This document shows positions 27,560 to 40,800 of a stretch of DNA of 64,000 nt, piece after piece. Under the pieces are notes generated by a model. That model saw only the letters and a program-made list of their open reading frames with translations. It did no database searches and was not told where the DNA came from. Position 1 is the first letter of the stretch, and each line of letters begins with the position of its first letter. The stretch is from Taudactylus pleione (lineage: Eukaryota; Chordata; Amphibia; Anura; Myobatrachidae), in assembly GCA_031769625.1 (NCBI GenBank), contig JAUIMM010000170.1, forward strand, positions 1,617,001 through 1,681,000, written 5' to 3'. The position numbers and the translations under genes are program-made.

Positions 27560-29390
27560 AGTATCAAGATGGCACTCACAATACAACTCATCTCATGCCT
27601 GGGGCATGAGATGAGCCAACAAAATAAGATATTCACATATACAGTACAAAGAAAACACTGGCCCCTATTGGGAACTGACCCCAACTTTGGTAATATAGGC
27701 CAGAAACCTCCTTTGCCAACTATACGGAGGGGTCCAAATGTAAAAGATCTTTCATACAGAACAAATATGCCGGTTAGAGAAACGCAAGCGGCAAATTGTC
27801 TGATGGCCAAAAAGGGCTGTTTCCAATGCCTAGGATGTACAACGTGTAGGTCCCTGATCACAGGACAGTCTTTCCCACACCCACATAGTGGTAAAAGGAT
27901 TAGTCTGAGATATCGCTTGACCTGTCAAATGGACCATGTCATCTATTTGTTACAGTGCCCATGTGGTCTGATGTATGTGGATAAGACAACACGGACTTTT
28001 CGGGAGCGCATGACACAGCATCGTACATCTATTTGTCAGGTTTATACCAATAATGGATCGGATAAACCGGTAGCTACACATTTTTTTTTACAGATGGGTT
28101 ACCAAGTATCTGCTGGATATATGATAATCGATTGGATACCACCACCTAGGAGAGGTGGCGACAGGGGTCTTATGTTGCTTAAGAGAGAGGCAAGATGGAT
28201 CCATCAATTAGACACAGTAGCCCCAAAGGGATGAAATGAACAAATCCATCTGAATATTTTTTTGCAATAAGGTATGATGGACTATTGTTAATCTGCCCAT
28301 GGCCAATCAGTGGGAAGAAAGATATATCTGGACTTTTGTTTTCTAAATAATGTTTTTCCACACAATAATGTCTAGATAGATGTCTAAGGATGCCTGATAG
28401 TTTTTGTATTTTTGTGAATATGTAAATGTTTTTGTCTTTGTATGTAGGGATTGTTGTTTGTCTATTACCCCCTTTCTCTTTGTAGCAGGTTGGCTAGGTG
28501 ATCGCTACATAACTATAGATAGCAGTGGATGCTGCATAGCTGCTCTATTGTCCCACTGACCTTTTTAAGTATATTGCTAACTAGTGGTGATTCTATTGGG
28601 TGGTCTATGATATAGGGTTAGTCCCTGATCATATTTCCTGCTTGCGTTCCACATTAATACCTCCGGTTTGGTTTTCACTACACAACCGGATGTTTATAGA
28701 TTTCTATGTATATTATAGTTAAAGGCGGGTTACTAATTAGGTGACTATTAGGCTATGTCCCTAAATGAGTAAAGCTGAAGTTAGCATGTCTAAGTGAGGA
28801 CTAACACCCTGGCATTGCCTATATCTGGGTTGTAGCTCAGTGGCTATTGGAGGTAAGCGCTTGTTGCTAAGCAGTGATATGGATGACCCTGCCCTCTAGC
28901 GTAGTGTATGGTGTGACGCGGCCGGGAGTTTAGCTTGGCTTGGGTCGCCTCGGATACAGGCACTTCCGGCTTTACGGCTGGAGCTGACCGGAGGTGAACC
29001 TGACCGAGACACGGGTGTCTGGCTGTAATGCTTCCCGGGAGGAGGCCGCTGCGTCTGTGGTGTACACGAAGGTCAGTTAAGGTAAAGGTTTAAGGATAAG
29101 ATACCTGCTTACAGTTTACTAGAGGTTTCTATGGTTATGACGTCACTCCCGGTGGTGTGCCATGTGTAGTGTATATTTGTCTTATTTGCTACTAATATTT
29201 TAGGGGGGTATGTGCATTAGTGGTGTAGGAAAACAGCAGCATATACACTGATGGGTCCTATCTTGAGAAAGATCACGTTTGGTGACCGAAACGTCCACTA
29301 TGACTGTACCTTATGTCTTCTTTGTGAGTAATAAAAGTTCTTTCTAAATGAAGTAGTCCCTGGTAAGTGCTTTCAACTTCTCTTTGGACT
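27560..29390 (+). mobile_element. Penelope-like element, 3' part
   Basis: Starts next to a TA tract with a small palindrome (CTCATCTCATGCC facing GGCATGAGATGAG at 27587-27613). It carries the endonuclease end of the protein, then about 1.1 kb of untranslated sequence with GGTGACCGAAACGTCCAC, GTAATAAAAGTTC and an ATATATAT tail, as in many vertebrate Penelope 3' ends. The RT part is missing, so it is 5' truncated. Confidence 0.7.
27569..28234 (+). pseudogene. Penelope GIY-YIG endonuclease fragment
   Basis: About 221 codons. Residues about 82-92 hold a Cys cluster (GCFQCLGCTTC). From about 122 comes the GIY-YIG-type core VIYLLQCPCGLMYVDKTTR, followed by RERMTQHR and LLKREARWIHQLDT, all characteristic of Penelope endonucleases. 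The usual YVG reads YVD here, changing the conserved Gly. The N-terminal RT is absent; the first ATG is arbitrary. Probably inactive. Confidence 0.8.
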
Positions 29391-30950
29391 ATGTATATAT
29401 ATATGTATGTGTGGCACCCCACCAACACCCTGTCTTCCTACCCACGCTGATGTGCCTCTATGAAAATGTAAAATATTAATGTGACTCCTGCCATTGTCTA
29501 ATATAGGCCATGATTTAACTGGTTTCATTAAGGTTCAGGGACGATTTGCACTGCCCCCTCAGTGGTGGTGGACGTTATGGGACCAGTGAGTACTGTAGCA
29601 GGCTCAAGGATTTGAACTAGAGGAAAATGGCAGTTGGTGTGGGCAGTTGGTGTGGGCAGTTGGTGTGGGCAGTTGGTGAGATAGCTGGACAGGAGAAGGG
29701 GCTGCGCTGCCTTGATGATTACCTGAGGGCTGCGGCCGTACTCCGGGACAAGCAGCGGAGGTCTCTGAGGTGGGGAACATCCAATGGGACCAAGCTGTGT
29801 CATCCGGGGAGGTTCCTGAGAGCAATAAGCCTAAGAGGGGTGTGTCAGATGACCCCTAAGGGAGTGCCTCAGGCGGAGCTGCGGAAATAGAGAGAGACTG
29901 AGCTTGTAAAGGAGCCGGAGGGTGAGAGCTGATACTGGAGGGGTAAGAAGCTGCTGCACCCTCCCACACAGACACACAGTGACATTAGCGCCTATTAACT
30001 GGAGGCCTATAGTTGTCCACCATTACATATGCACAGCAGTCCCTTCAGAGATAAGCGTGGGGTTTATAGACTGCATTCATAATAGTAAGAGTAACCCCCT
30101 GATACTGCATATTGGAGGTGAGGTACAACAGTTACCAGCAGTGTTAGGGCGACACTTCCCTGCCAGCACTTGTAATACTTCCTCTATGATCTAAGGTTGC
30201 TAAGCAGGGAAGGAAGTGACTGTAATACCAACACCATCGCAGCAGGATCATTTACAGAGGATTACAGTGTTGCATGAAATACAGACAAGTACTGTAGCTG
30301 GAGCAGTTTATGAACTGTTCTTCATATCCCGGGCAACGAAGGGTGCACCCTATTAACTATTTCAGTGCTGAACTAGCATTGTATGAGACATGTAAAGTGC
30401 AGTAGTGTGAGGAAAATGTTTTCCTAAAAAGGTGTATAGAAAAGTAACACAAGTTTGCAAATGTATTCTTGATGTAACCTTATCCATTTATCATACTCAC
30501 GTGAGGTTTTTGTATATAATTTAGAGATGTTAAGGGAATTGCAAAATTAGTCATTTGTTAATTGCCACTAGAGAATACTTACCCATTTATAGTTTGCAGG
30601 TTCGAAGTCCAGAATTCACTAGTGATCTACAGGTTCCTGAAAAATAAAATAAGAGTTTTAATGTGTGTGTTACTGTCTACTGAAATGCATTGTTGATATA
30701 TGAATATTGCCAAGTGTTTCTTTGTTCTTGCAAAGTATAATGAACATAAAAAAGGATTCACTATTGCCATCTTTACTGCTATACTATATTGTATGATTAC
30801 ATTGTGAATAAACCCGTAGTATAGGGTATCACATATGTCTGCGTGTGTGTGTATTAATATGTATGTATGTGCATGTGTGTGTATGTGTGTATATATATAT
30901 GTATGTATGCGTGTGTGTGTATTAGTATGTATGTATGTGCATGTGTGTGT

Positions 30951-30979
<29 letters not shown>
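29391..30979. other. Spacer with short tandem repeats
   Basis: A 13-bp repeat (GTGGGCAGTTGGT, about four copies) at 29632-29682 and a (TG)n/(TATG)n tract at 30838-30982. Otherwise nothing recognised; open frames lack motifs. Confidence 0.5.
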
Positions 30980-30982
<3 letters not shown>

Positions 30983-30983
<1 letters not shown>

Positions 30984-32394
30984 GTTCTCAAAGTGTGCTG
31001 GTATGCAACGGTATGACATACCGGCACTTCAGTCAAGCAATTATTATTTTTTTTTTCCAGTTTGCTGGGGGTGGGGTGTAGCTTGAGCTCTGGCATGTCA
31101 GTCAGGGTAAACTTTGTCAGCCGGTTTTCAGGCTTACAAGTCATTTACCGAAGCCAGTTAAGATGCGATTGCTGCCTAAGAGCCGCTGGCTATTTCTTTG
31201 CTGCCCACAATTAGTTACTACCTGAGGTAGCCAACCACAGCAGATGCTGCATGAAGGAAGGAGTCAGTCAGGAGCCGGGGCAGGTGCCAATCAGCAGCCG
31301 GCAGCGGGAGGCTGCTGATTGGCCAAAGGACATGCTGCAGGAAGCTGTACGGAGGAGTCGGGCAGGGGGCAGAGCGATGCTCCTGCTCGATGCTGTTCTT
31401 GATGCCCGGGAGATGGAAGCGAGGAGGCGGAGTGCGTTATGTGCAGCTCTGCTGCTGAACACCCGTCTGGCTGCATTCCCATGTTGTGGGGTACGGCTCT
31501 GGTGACAGCACCCGACTGCTACATGTACAGTAGCAGTATGTGTGAGAGGGAGCAGATGCGACAGGGAGCAAGACGTCCATGATGCTGCTCTAGTCCCAGC
31601 ACTCCCAGTCATGTGTGTTTGGGAACAAGAGCAGCATATGTGGCTGTAATCTGCTCCACAGGCAGGGGCGTTTCTAGAGAGGAGGGGGCCCATTTGCAGT
31701 CTCCGAGATGGGCCCCCTCCTCTCTGCCCGGAGGTTGACAGCGCACTGAGCTGTGCGTGGCCAGCGCCAGAGTTATAGACTCTGGGCACTAGAGTGTGCC
31801 CAGAGTCTATAGTGTATGCACAGGTCACCGGGAAAATGGCCACGGCGGCCATTTTCCCTGTACTGTGCATGCACAAATGATGGGAAAATGGCCACCGCGG
31901 CTATTTTCCAGTCGTTTTACAGCGCCAGACCCCATGCCGATGTTGGACTTCGGAGAGGTAAGTATTATTATGGGAGCAGGGTGTGCGGTGTGGATCCCCC
32001 CTGGACCCAGGGGCCCGTGTTCCCTGCCCACCCTGCACCCATTATAGATACGCCCCAGTTCACAGGTGTCCTTACACTGCTGCGGTCAGAGCTTGCACAT
32101 AAAGGGCCTACATCAGCTTCTGGTGGACAGAGACCAAAGAAAGTAGTCATCATGTTACAAAACCACCACCATACAGCTAAAGGTACCATGAGCCTGAAAG
32201 ATTTGTCATGACTTAGAGAGGGATGCTACCAGAGTGAGAAAAAAGGCTAGCGTGTCATGTTGACATTCCCCTTGGAGATGTGTGGCCACGCCCATTTTTT
32301 TGTTCAAGCGCCATCACGCACGCTCATATTTATACTAACCACTTTGAAATATTCCATACCCCCACTTCAAAATTCCCACTTTGACCACTGTATG
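30983..32394. mobile_element. Possible hAT-type element, CAGTG(G)TCNAAGTG ends
   Basis: The left end AGTTCTCAAAGTGTGCTGG and right end CCCACTTTGACCACTG are inverted relatives, both in TA-rich flanks. The inner motif CGGTATGACATACCGG also occurs near the right end of the element at 49460. A hAT MITE is nested inside at 31663. No transposase. Confidence 0.45.
31663..32058. mobile_element. hAT MITE, relative of the intron 2 elements
   Basis: Ends CAGGGGCGTTTCTAG and TATAGATACGCCCCAG, flanked by 8-bp duplications TCCACAGG / TTCACAGG (one mismatch). Contains large internal inverted repeats (GAGGGGGCCC facing GGGCCCCCTC; CTCTGGGCAC facing GTGCCCAGAG). Confidence 0.7.
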
Positions 32395-32403
32395 TGTATA
32401 TAT

Positions 32404-32608
32404 GGGCCTCATTTACTAACGAGCTTTATCACCAAAACAAGTAATACATTTCACTGTGTATGATAAATGTTGCTCCAGCCAATCAGCTCCCAACTGTCAT
32501 TTTTCTAACAGGTGACAGTTGGGGGCTGATTGGCTGGAGCACCATTTATCATACACAGTGACATTTATCACTCGTTTTGGTGATAAAACTTGTTAATAAG
32601 TGGGGGCC
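32404..32608. mobile_element. Hairpin MITE in the A-B spacer
   Basis: Near-perfect foldback with arms of almost 100 bp: GGCCTCATTTACTAACGAGC facing a right end with TTGTTAATAAGTGGGGGCC, and CAGCCAATCAGCTCCCAACT paired around a short centre at about 32505. Same general type as the 1933 element. Confidence 0.7.
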
Positions 32609-33112
32609 TATATACGCCCCACCCCACCTTCCACTTACTTGCGGGCCTACTGCTTAGGAACACGCTTTTATCAACATAAGCTCTCTTCCATGCTAGTTCT
32701 GGCATTCATATCTGTAGCGCTGTCTGTTTTGCCTATTACTGCATCCTTTTTCTTACGCTCTGATAACTGTAATGTATAGAATCTGTATATGTGGAGTGTG
32801 GTCCGCATCCGACCCTGACCCGTCCTTCCCCTGGTTTTCTTATGTAACCCCCCCTTTTTTTTTATATATTTCTGTGTTATTTTAATATTGTTAAAAAAAA
32901 CATAGTAAATTGTGTACAGGATAGTGACATAAAGAGAGTGTCCGGCTGTGTATTCAGTATATGCCTAATTCCTAGGTTGGAATCTGAAGTGTATGTTACT
33001 GATATGTTACTAATAACTTATATTCCTATGTTGGAGTGTAATGTGTGTGCTAATAGTATAGGAACTATACCCTGTAATGATCACCTATATTTATGGGGTA
33101 TTGGGGGAGATG

Positions 33113-33276
33113 TACTAAGCTCAGAAAAGTGATAAACTGCAGAGTGATAACCACCAGCCACTCAGCTCCCAACTGTCATGTTACAGGCTGTGTTTGAAAA
33201 TGATAGTTGGGAGCTGATTGGCTGATCGTCATCACTCTCCAGTTAATCATTTTGCAGAGCTTAGTACATCTGGCCC
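33113..33276. mobile_element. Hairpin MITE (unit B copy)
   Basis: Orthologue of the 1933 element with matching ends GGGGGAGATGTACTAAGCT and AGCTTAGTACATCTGGCCC. Confidence 0.7.
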
Positions 33277-34569
33277 ATTGATTGAAAAGAGTGACATAAA
33301 AATTACACATTGCCGTCTAAGAGCTCAGTGCGTGTCCTGGGAGGCTGGGGCAGCTTTGCCAGCCCCCTACCCAAAATTTACTATGGTGCTTGGCAATGCC
33401 TGATCCACTTTACAGCATGCAGACATGTGACATTGGGACAAAATAAGCCCGCCTCCATCTACAGAGCTCCACCCACTTGGTTAAAAAATTGCTCCTTTCT
33501 GGATGTGTGAATTGTGGGAGGTGGGAGGTCTGCTATTCTGCCCCTGCGTACCCCTAACTTAGGGCCATATTCAATTAGGTGCAAAAAGTCTGGGCTTTTC
33601 GCATGCCGGACTTTTCGCGCCACATCGGAGGTTTAACAGGGGATAAAGTATCATGTGTGTGCCCAGCGGAAAGGTAAGTGGCAAAAAGTCCTGTGAATTT
33701 TCGGGAATTCATCCTGGCATTCCCCTAAAGATGTCCTGACACGGGGGATCACTATGGGTACCCGCGATGTTGCCTGCTGAAGGTAATTGGGGTTGTTTAA
33801 TAGCCGCGGCAGGTGCATAAATGTGCCTGTGAAGAACTAGTGAAGAATAACACTTAGCTTTTTTTTTTGCTAAAAATAACTATGCCCATCAAATTTGGGG
33901 TACAAGAAAATGGGTGTAAGCATATTTTTAAGTCCCTAAAGTTATTTTTTTTAATTCTTCAAAAATGGACCTGCCGCTACCAGCCTCATTCTTGAAAACA
34001 CCTGCCGCATACTTGGGAACCCCCCCGGGATCAATTTAGCTAGTTTAGAAGTTTGTCCCCCAAATTTATTTTTTTTACCCCACAATTACAGTACCTTTTT
34101 TGGGGTATCCTGAGGACTTTTTTAAATTTTTTTTACACAGAATACTTTTATGGGACTCTCCCAGGGGTGCAGGCTATTTTTTTTAAGGCTGCACCCCTAA
34201 ACCCCAATTCTTCACTTTTTTCCACCATGTATTACATGGAGAAAAGTTATCCCCATTTTTTAACTATGCGAAAAGTCTTTAAAATTTAATACGGGGATAA
34301 TTGAAACAGGCAAAAATGTCATCATCCGTCTCTTCCTCAAATTAAATACGGCCCATAGTCTGATACTTTATTTTCTGCATGTATGGCTGCTGCTAATGTC
34401 TGTGCGATGACATCACAGTGGTCTTATGATGTCACAATGAGTGGTAAGCCAGGGCAGCACACTAGAGTGTATGCGGTTTCCTGGTGCCTCTTAGAGTGAG
34501 AAGCGATTGCTGGAGCTGGTTGTGTTTTATTGGAGAGTGTATTGGTAGTTATAGGTTATAGTTTTTATA

Positions 34570-34800
34570 GTTTTATTTTCCTTAGTGTTAAGCTTAGATA
34601 GTGTTTAGTTATATTAGGTTTGTTTATAAGTATTATTTATAGTTTAGTTTAGGATTTAGCATTTAGACTAGTATATAGTATAGTTATTTAGTTTACGATT
34701 TAGCATTTAGAATAGTATTTAGTATAGTTATTTAGTTAGGAGTTAGCATTTTAGTATAGTTATTTAGTTTAGGATTTAGTATTTAGATTAGTATAGTAGT
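34570..34800. repeat. AT-rich tandem repeat upstream of exon 1 (B)
   Basis: Same TTTAG-type degenerate repeats as at 3400, with small copy differences. Confidence 0.6.
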
Positions 34801-34836
34801 AGGAGAGGAGTTAGGCCGGCACATTAGGGAGCAGCC

Positions 34837-34884
34837 ATGAGCTGTTTCCGCTTCAGCATATTCCGCCGATGCTTCCGGAGAGAG
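34837..34884 (+). CDS. Exon 1 of PDZ gene B
   Basis: ATG in GCAGCCATGA context, ends GAGAG/GTAAGT. Encodes the basic Cys-containing 16-residue start. Confidence 0.7.
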
Positions 34885-37800
34885 GTAAGTGCTCGGTTAT
34901 TGTTATTTGTGGTACTTTGTTATTTGCACAATTAGGGTTTTTCATGGATCTCAAAAGCGGGTGGGTCTTACCTGAAAGTGGGCGTGTCTGGGCATAGGTG
35001 GCGGCGTTTTGCCCCAGTTTAGTAGGCCTAAATGTCAGGAGGTGTCTGTGCCCAAATCTGACTAAGCTAAGAGGTCATTTATTATTATTATTTATAGTAT
35101 TGCTGGTTCTCAGTGGCCGCAAATCATAGTCGTTACATATGAGCTGGCATGGTTGTTCTAGTCCAGGGTGTACACCATGCAGCCTTCCAGCTGTTGTGGA
35201 ACTACACATCCCAGCATGTCATGCCACAGTGTAGCTATTAGGGAATACTGAAACTATGGCAGGGCATGCTGGGATGTGTAGTCCCACAACACCTGCAGGG
35301 CCACATGTTGAAAGCCCCTGTTAGTCTATGAAAACCCCACCTCATGTACCCTTATGCCTGTAACATGGGGCACTGATGAGTACCTGCCATTCTGTACCAT
35401 ACTGCTTGTACCTAACAAGGAAAAGGGCCTCAGTATAATGACTGTTATATCATTCATGCTGTAAATACATTTATTAGTTGCTTATAATAATATGGGGAAA
35501 CTTGTATATTAGTCGCCCTGTAAATATATCAGTGACTACAGTGTTATGTAATAGTGGTGATAATGATGATGATAAGCTGGAGGTAATTACTCTATCTTGC
35601 TGCATTTCATTATATTGGTCTTTCATATAAATTAATAGAGATTTGTGTTTTACACTTTTCTTTCTGCTCCATTGTAAGTAAATATGACTTTCCCTTTGTG
35701 TTACTATATTACTGGATACATAAATGATACTCCTGCCTGTGATTCCAGCAGTAGAATACAGAAAATGTACATTATGCCCATTACTTGGCATTTGGCGAGA
35801 CCATTACTGCTGTAGCAGGGCGTTGTGCCACCCTGTGCTTGCCCCACCCCCAATCACGTGCTGTCATGATGTCACACTGAGGGGGGGTTGCTCTCCCTAG
35901 GAATTACAGCACTATCTGGAGCATCTTAGATTGCTCCAGGCGGCTCTACAGGCTACAGGGTGCATCTGCATTAGCGTTACTGGCTGCAGATGGCCATTCC
36001 AGGCACCCCCGCAAACCAAGTGCAGATGCCATGGGGCAGCCACAGTACCGCCCCATGGAGCTGCCCCCTGGGAGACAGTACCACTCGCACACCACTAGGT
36101 ATGGCCCTGGAGACCATCATTAAACCTCCCATCGTCTGAGGATTGACCAGTGCGTGAATCATTGACAATAAAACATACTCAATTGAAATAAAGACACAGA
36201 GACTTGTATTTGGCAGAATTGTTAGCTATTTTATTTAATTAACAGATAATGAATTAATTACTAAAATTAATTAAATTAATTTAAATATGGTGGCAAAGAA
36301 AGAACGGCTATCAACAGCCCAAGCCTAACACTATAAACACTATAAACACTATAAAGACAGGAACAAAAGAGGCTGACTCCGCCTCCAACAAACTCTAATA
36401 TCCCTGCTAAAACCTACAATCCTAAGAACCCATAGGCCCTAATTATCACATGATTCCCCACACTGGTCTGCCCCCAGCCTAGGAAGTTTAACCCTCTCCA
36501 CTCCTATACAGTCATTTCGTTTATCATCTAAATGTACACAGAAGTGGTTAGTGCAGCCTGGGTGAGCTCCGCATAGAAAGCAGTGACACATGTTTATAAT
36601 GGATGCTGGGCAGAAGAGGACGTTCCTTATGTATAGTGATATAATCACACTTGTCTGCCTGCTCTGATAGTAACATAAAATGGATTTTTATTATGTACAA
36701 TATATCTGAATGTCCTACAAGAGCTGGAGATACGGAATACTTTCACTAGTTTATTTATTAGACTTTTTTCTTTGTGCAAGAAAAAAAAGACTGGTCTCCA
36801 TGGGGTCCCCTGAGCTAATGGACATACTTCTGCCACTATAAAGCTGCTTCTTGGCTGTTCCCAACAGCATAGGCCAGGGGTAAGCAACATGCTGCACTAC
36901 TGTGGTACTATACATCCCAGCATGCCCTGCCACAGTTTAGGATGCCCTAACAGCAAATCTGTGGCAAAGTATGCTGGGATGTGTAGTTTCATAGCTGCTG
37001 GCATACAAGGCCAGCACTAACATTAGACAGCCGCCTAAGGGCGCCAGTCTCTGGAGGCGGCCACTGAGTCCACAAAAAAAAATGAATGGCATAATTTGTG
37101 GCTGAGTGGCATATAATTAATTTGTGGCACAGCTGTGTGGCATATTATGACATCGCAGCAGTGTTACATTATGTCATGTTAGCATAAGGAACATTATGAT
37201 TTTGGTGCTCTAGTGTGTGCAATATTCTATATAGTATATATGAATGTGGGACACTGCTGTGTGCAATACTCTATATAGTATATATGAATGTGGGACACTG
37301 CTGTGTGCAATACTCTATATAGTATATATGAATGTGGGACACTGCTGTGTGCAATACTCTATATAGTATATATGAATGTGGGACACTGCTGTGTGCAATA
37401 TTCTATATAGTATATATGAATGTGGGACACTGCTGTGTGCAATATTCTATATAGTATATATGAATGTGGGACACTGCTGTGTGCAATACTCTATATAGTA
37501 TATATGAATGTGGGACACTGCTGTGTGCAATACTCTATATAGTATATATGAATGTGGGACACTGCTGTGTGCAATATTCTATATAGTATATATGAATGTG
37601 GGACACTGCTCTGTGCAATACTCTATATAGTATATATGAATGTGGGACACTGCTGTGTGCAATATTCTATATAGTATATATGAATGTGGGACACTGCTGT
37701 GTGCAATATTCTATATAGTTGGGCAGCACAGACGGTGTAATGGTAGCATTACTGCCTCACAGCACTGAGGTCGTTGGTTCGATACCCACTACGGCCCTAA

Positions 37801-40800
37801 CTGTGTGGAGTTTGTATATTCTCCCTGTGCTTGCATGGGTTTCCTCCGGGTACTCCGGTTTCCTCCGGGTACTCCGGTTTCCTCCCACACTCCAAAAATA
37901 TACTGGTAGGTTAATTGACTCCTAACAAAATTACCCCTAGTGTGTGTATGTGTGTGTATGTGTGTGTGTGCGCATGTGGTAGGGAATATTATCATCCGTC
38001 CCTGCCACTGGGCAGGGACGGATGATAATGGCCGAATATTCTCTGTAAAGCGCTGCGGAATATGTGTGCGCTATATAAATAACTGGTAATAATAATAATA
38101 ATAATAATAATAGTATATATGAATGTGGGACACTGCTGTGTGCAATACTCTATATAGTATATGAATGTGGGACACTGCTGTGTGCAATATTCTATATAGT
38201 ATATGAATGTGGGACACTGCTGCGTGCAATATTCTATATAGTATATATGAATGTGGGACACTGCTGTGTGGCATATTATGTAACTGGGGAGACTGACACG
38301 TGGCATATTATGAATTGGAGGGAGCAGGGGCGGTTGGTAACATGTCGCCTAGTCACCCGGAAACCTTGCACCGGCCCTGCTGGTATATGGCTTACCATTG
38401 GCTCTGCATATCCTCCACAGTGTGTATGATGGACACTCTGACCTGCGCTTTCTGTATAAATTAATACATGTATTATAAACCACTCACAGGGATAGCGGCT
38501 CAGATAGGATAGATGACTCTCACAGACACTGCACTGGTCTGGTGGCTGACAAGGCTTTATATTGTATTATATAGATTACAATTGTATCACAAAAATGGGT
38601 GGAACCTAATTCCTAATGTTTCTGTTGTTTTAGAAGAAATCAGAAAAAGAGACTGTACAAAGCTCAGGGCAGGCTGCGGAGGTAAGTGTCCTTCATCCAG
38701 TCAGCATGTCAGCAACCACAAAGCCAAGTGCAATAAAATGCTGACAGTAACATTGTAATCATGTTGAATTAGAGTTATGGGGGGCATCCACTAGACGATT
38801 TTATCCCTGTCCAACCTCTTAACGATTTTCCCTTGAAGTTTCCCTTGAAATATGATCTTCCACTCTGAACAATTTGCAAAGGATTTGCAAAAGATTTGCA
38901 AAGGATTTGCAAAAGATTTGCAAACGATTTGCAAAAGATCTGCAAACGATTTGCAAAAGATCTAACAATAAACTATGTTGTTTTAATCTGTAATTGAGAG
39001 CTTTCAGCTATAGTGGGCAGACAGTGGTTCATCGTTTGATCGTTCAGCATGAACGATGTGTAAACGATGTGTAAACGATGTGTAAACGATTTGTAAGCAA
39101 TCAAGTGAAATTGACCTGCATGTTCAGTCGATGGAGGAGACGATCAAACGACCAGCGGGAGCGCGCATCGTACATCGTTAGAAACAATTACTGCACGATT
39201 TGCAAACGATGTTCAAACGATGTTTGAACGATTATCGAACGATTTTGTCATTATCGTTCAATCGTTCAACTTTATCGTCTAGTGGATACCCCCCTTTAGG
39301 CATATTAGGGATAACTTTATCCTAAAAAATCAACATCATGACTATCATCATTGACAATGTGGACATTCTGGCAGTATCACATGATGTCACTGCCAACATG
39401 TCACCTGCTGACATTTGAAACATGTCAATATTGTGAACATGCCGACATATACCCAAGCTGTCCCTAGTAACAGGCTTGTTGCTGTGCAGGATATTATATA
39501 TATTAGAGGAGTATCACACCCATCTCTGGGGTAGTGTTTCCCTGCTAAGTGCAGTTATGTTATGTACAAATGGAGGGGACATGGTCAATGTATGCATAAA
39601 AGTCATTTATTACATGCATTTCAGTATGTACCAATACATTAGGCTACTATCCATTTTTCAAAATATTCAAAAAGGGATTATTAGAACATCATGTGATAAC
39701 AGCAGCATGCCACATAGCATACAGAATGTAAGTAGGGCTGGCCATACAGATGAGGGGTATGAATATAGTACTAACAGCAGAGGCATATCTATAATGGGTG
39801 CAGGGTGTGCAGTGCACAGGGGCCACTGGGTCCTAAACCACACACCCTGCACCCCATCCTTCAATACTCACCTCTCCGTAGTCCCACGTTGGCGGCAGCA
39901 GTTATGTACAAATCACCATCCCATTTTCCCACTGTTTTATGCATAAGCAGAAGGAAAATCACTGGGATAAGTGGCTGCCACACCATTTCCCTAATGATCT
40001 GCGCATGTGCAGTAGACTTTGGCACAGCGCTAGAGTATAGTAGTGCCCAGAGTCTACTGCTGCACTCAGTATTCTGCCGGCCGCTGGGTAGAGAGGAGGG
40101 GCCCTTGGAGAGAAACTGCACATGGGCCCCCCTACTATCTTATTATGCCCCTGACTAAAATGTTCTGGTAAGGAAGTAAAATGATAGAAAAATGCTGAGT
40201 GAGGGGAGAGGTGTGGAAGTGCCTCCCAATAGTCCTGATCAGGGCTGCCAAGAGATCATCCAGACTTTGTGCTTGGGGGTAACTGGCCATGCCCATCAGG
40301 GGGCCTCTGCTGGTGGTGGAATGCACTAAGGGCCGTGGCTGCTCCATCATATGAGTGCACCGGGCAATGGACCCCCACCAAATCATTTCCCAAGAGTGAA
40401 GGGCCAGTAACTATCTATGGCATCGGCTCTTATCTCCAGTCCTCAAGTTCCCCAAACAGGTCACAGTTTCAGGATTTTTGACAATTGCTATCCCAAAAAA
40501 ATAGATGAACTCATTGGTGCATGATTGAAGAAATCCAGAAAACATGAGCTGTGGTTAGTTCAGGACTGGAGTTGAGAACCCCTGGAATGAGGGATTATAT
40601 CAGCAGATTTAGCACTATATCTGTCATGTATTATAGACTGATATGTGTATACATTATTGTGTAGCAGTTATACAATTGTTGTGTATATAACAAGTTAGTG
40701 AATAGCTTATCTGAGTGTTATGATCACTAATGCAGTAATGTGTATAAGCCATGTCCTTGTCCTGCATTGTATTGTACTGTAAGTCACTGATTTCTTCTCT

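Noticed and set aside
30627..31144. Tyr/Thr/His-rich minus-strand frames
   Set aside because: Translations of the (TG)n/(TATG)n tract.
31268..31876. 202-codon minus-strand frame
   Set aside because: It crosses the boundary of the hAT MITE at 31663 and has no recognisable domain.
37721..37795. Possible tRNA gene
   Set aside because: A- and B-box-like sequences are present, but no cloverleaf with acceptor stem is apparent and the SINE body and tail follow; it is a SINE head.
37213..38270. CRISPR-like array
   Set aside because: Units are directly adjacent with no unique spacers, in a eukaryotic setting; a minisatellite.
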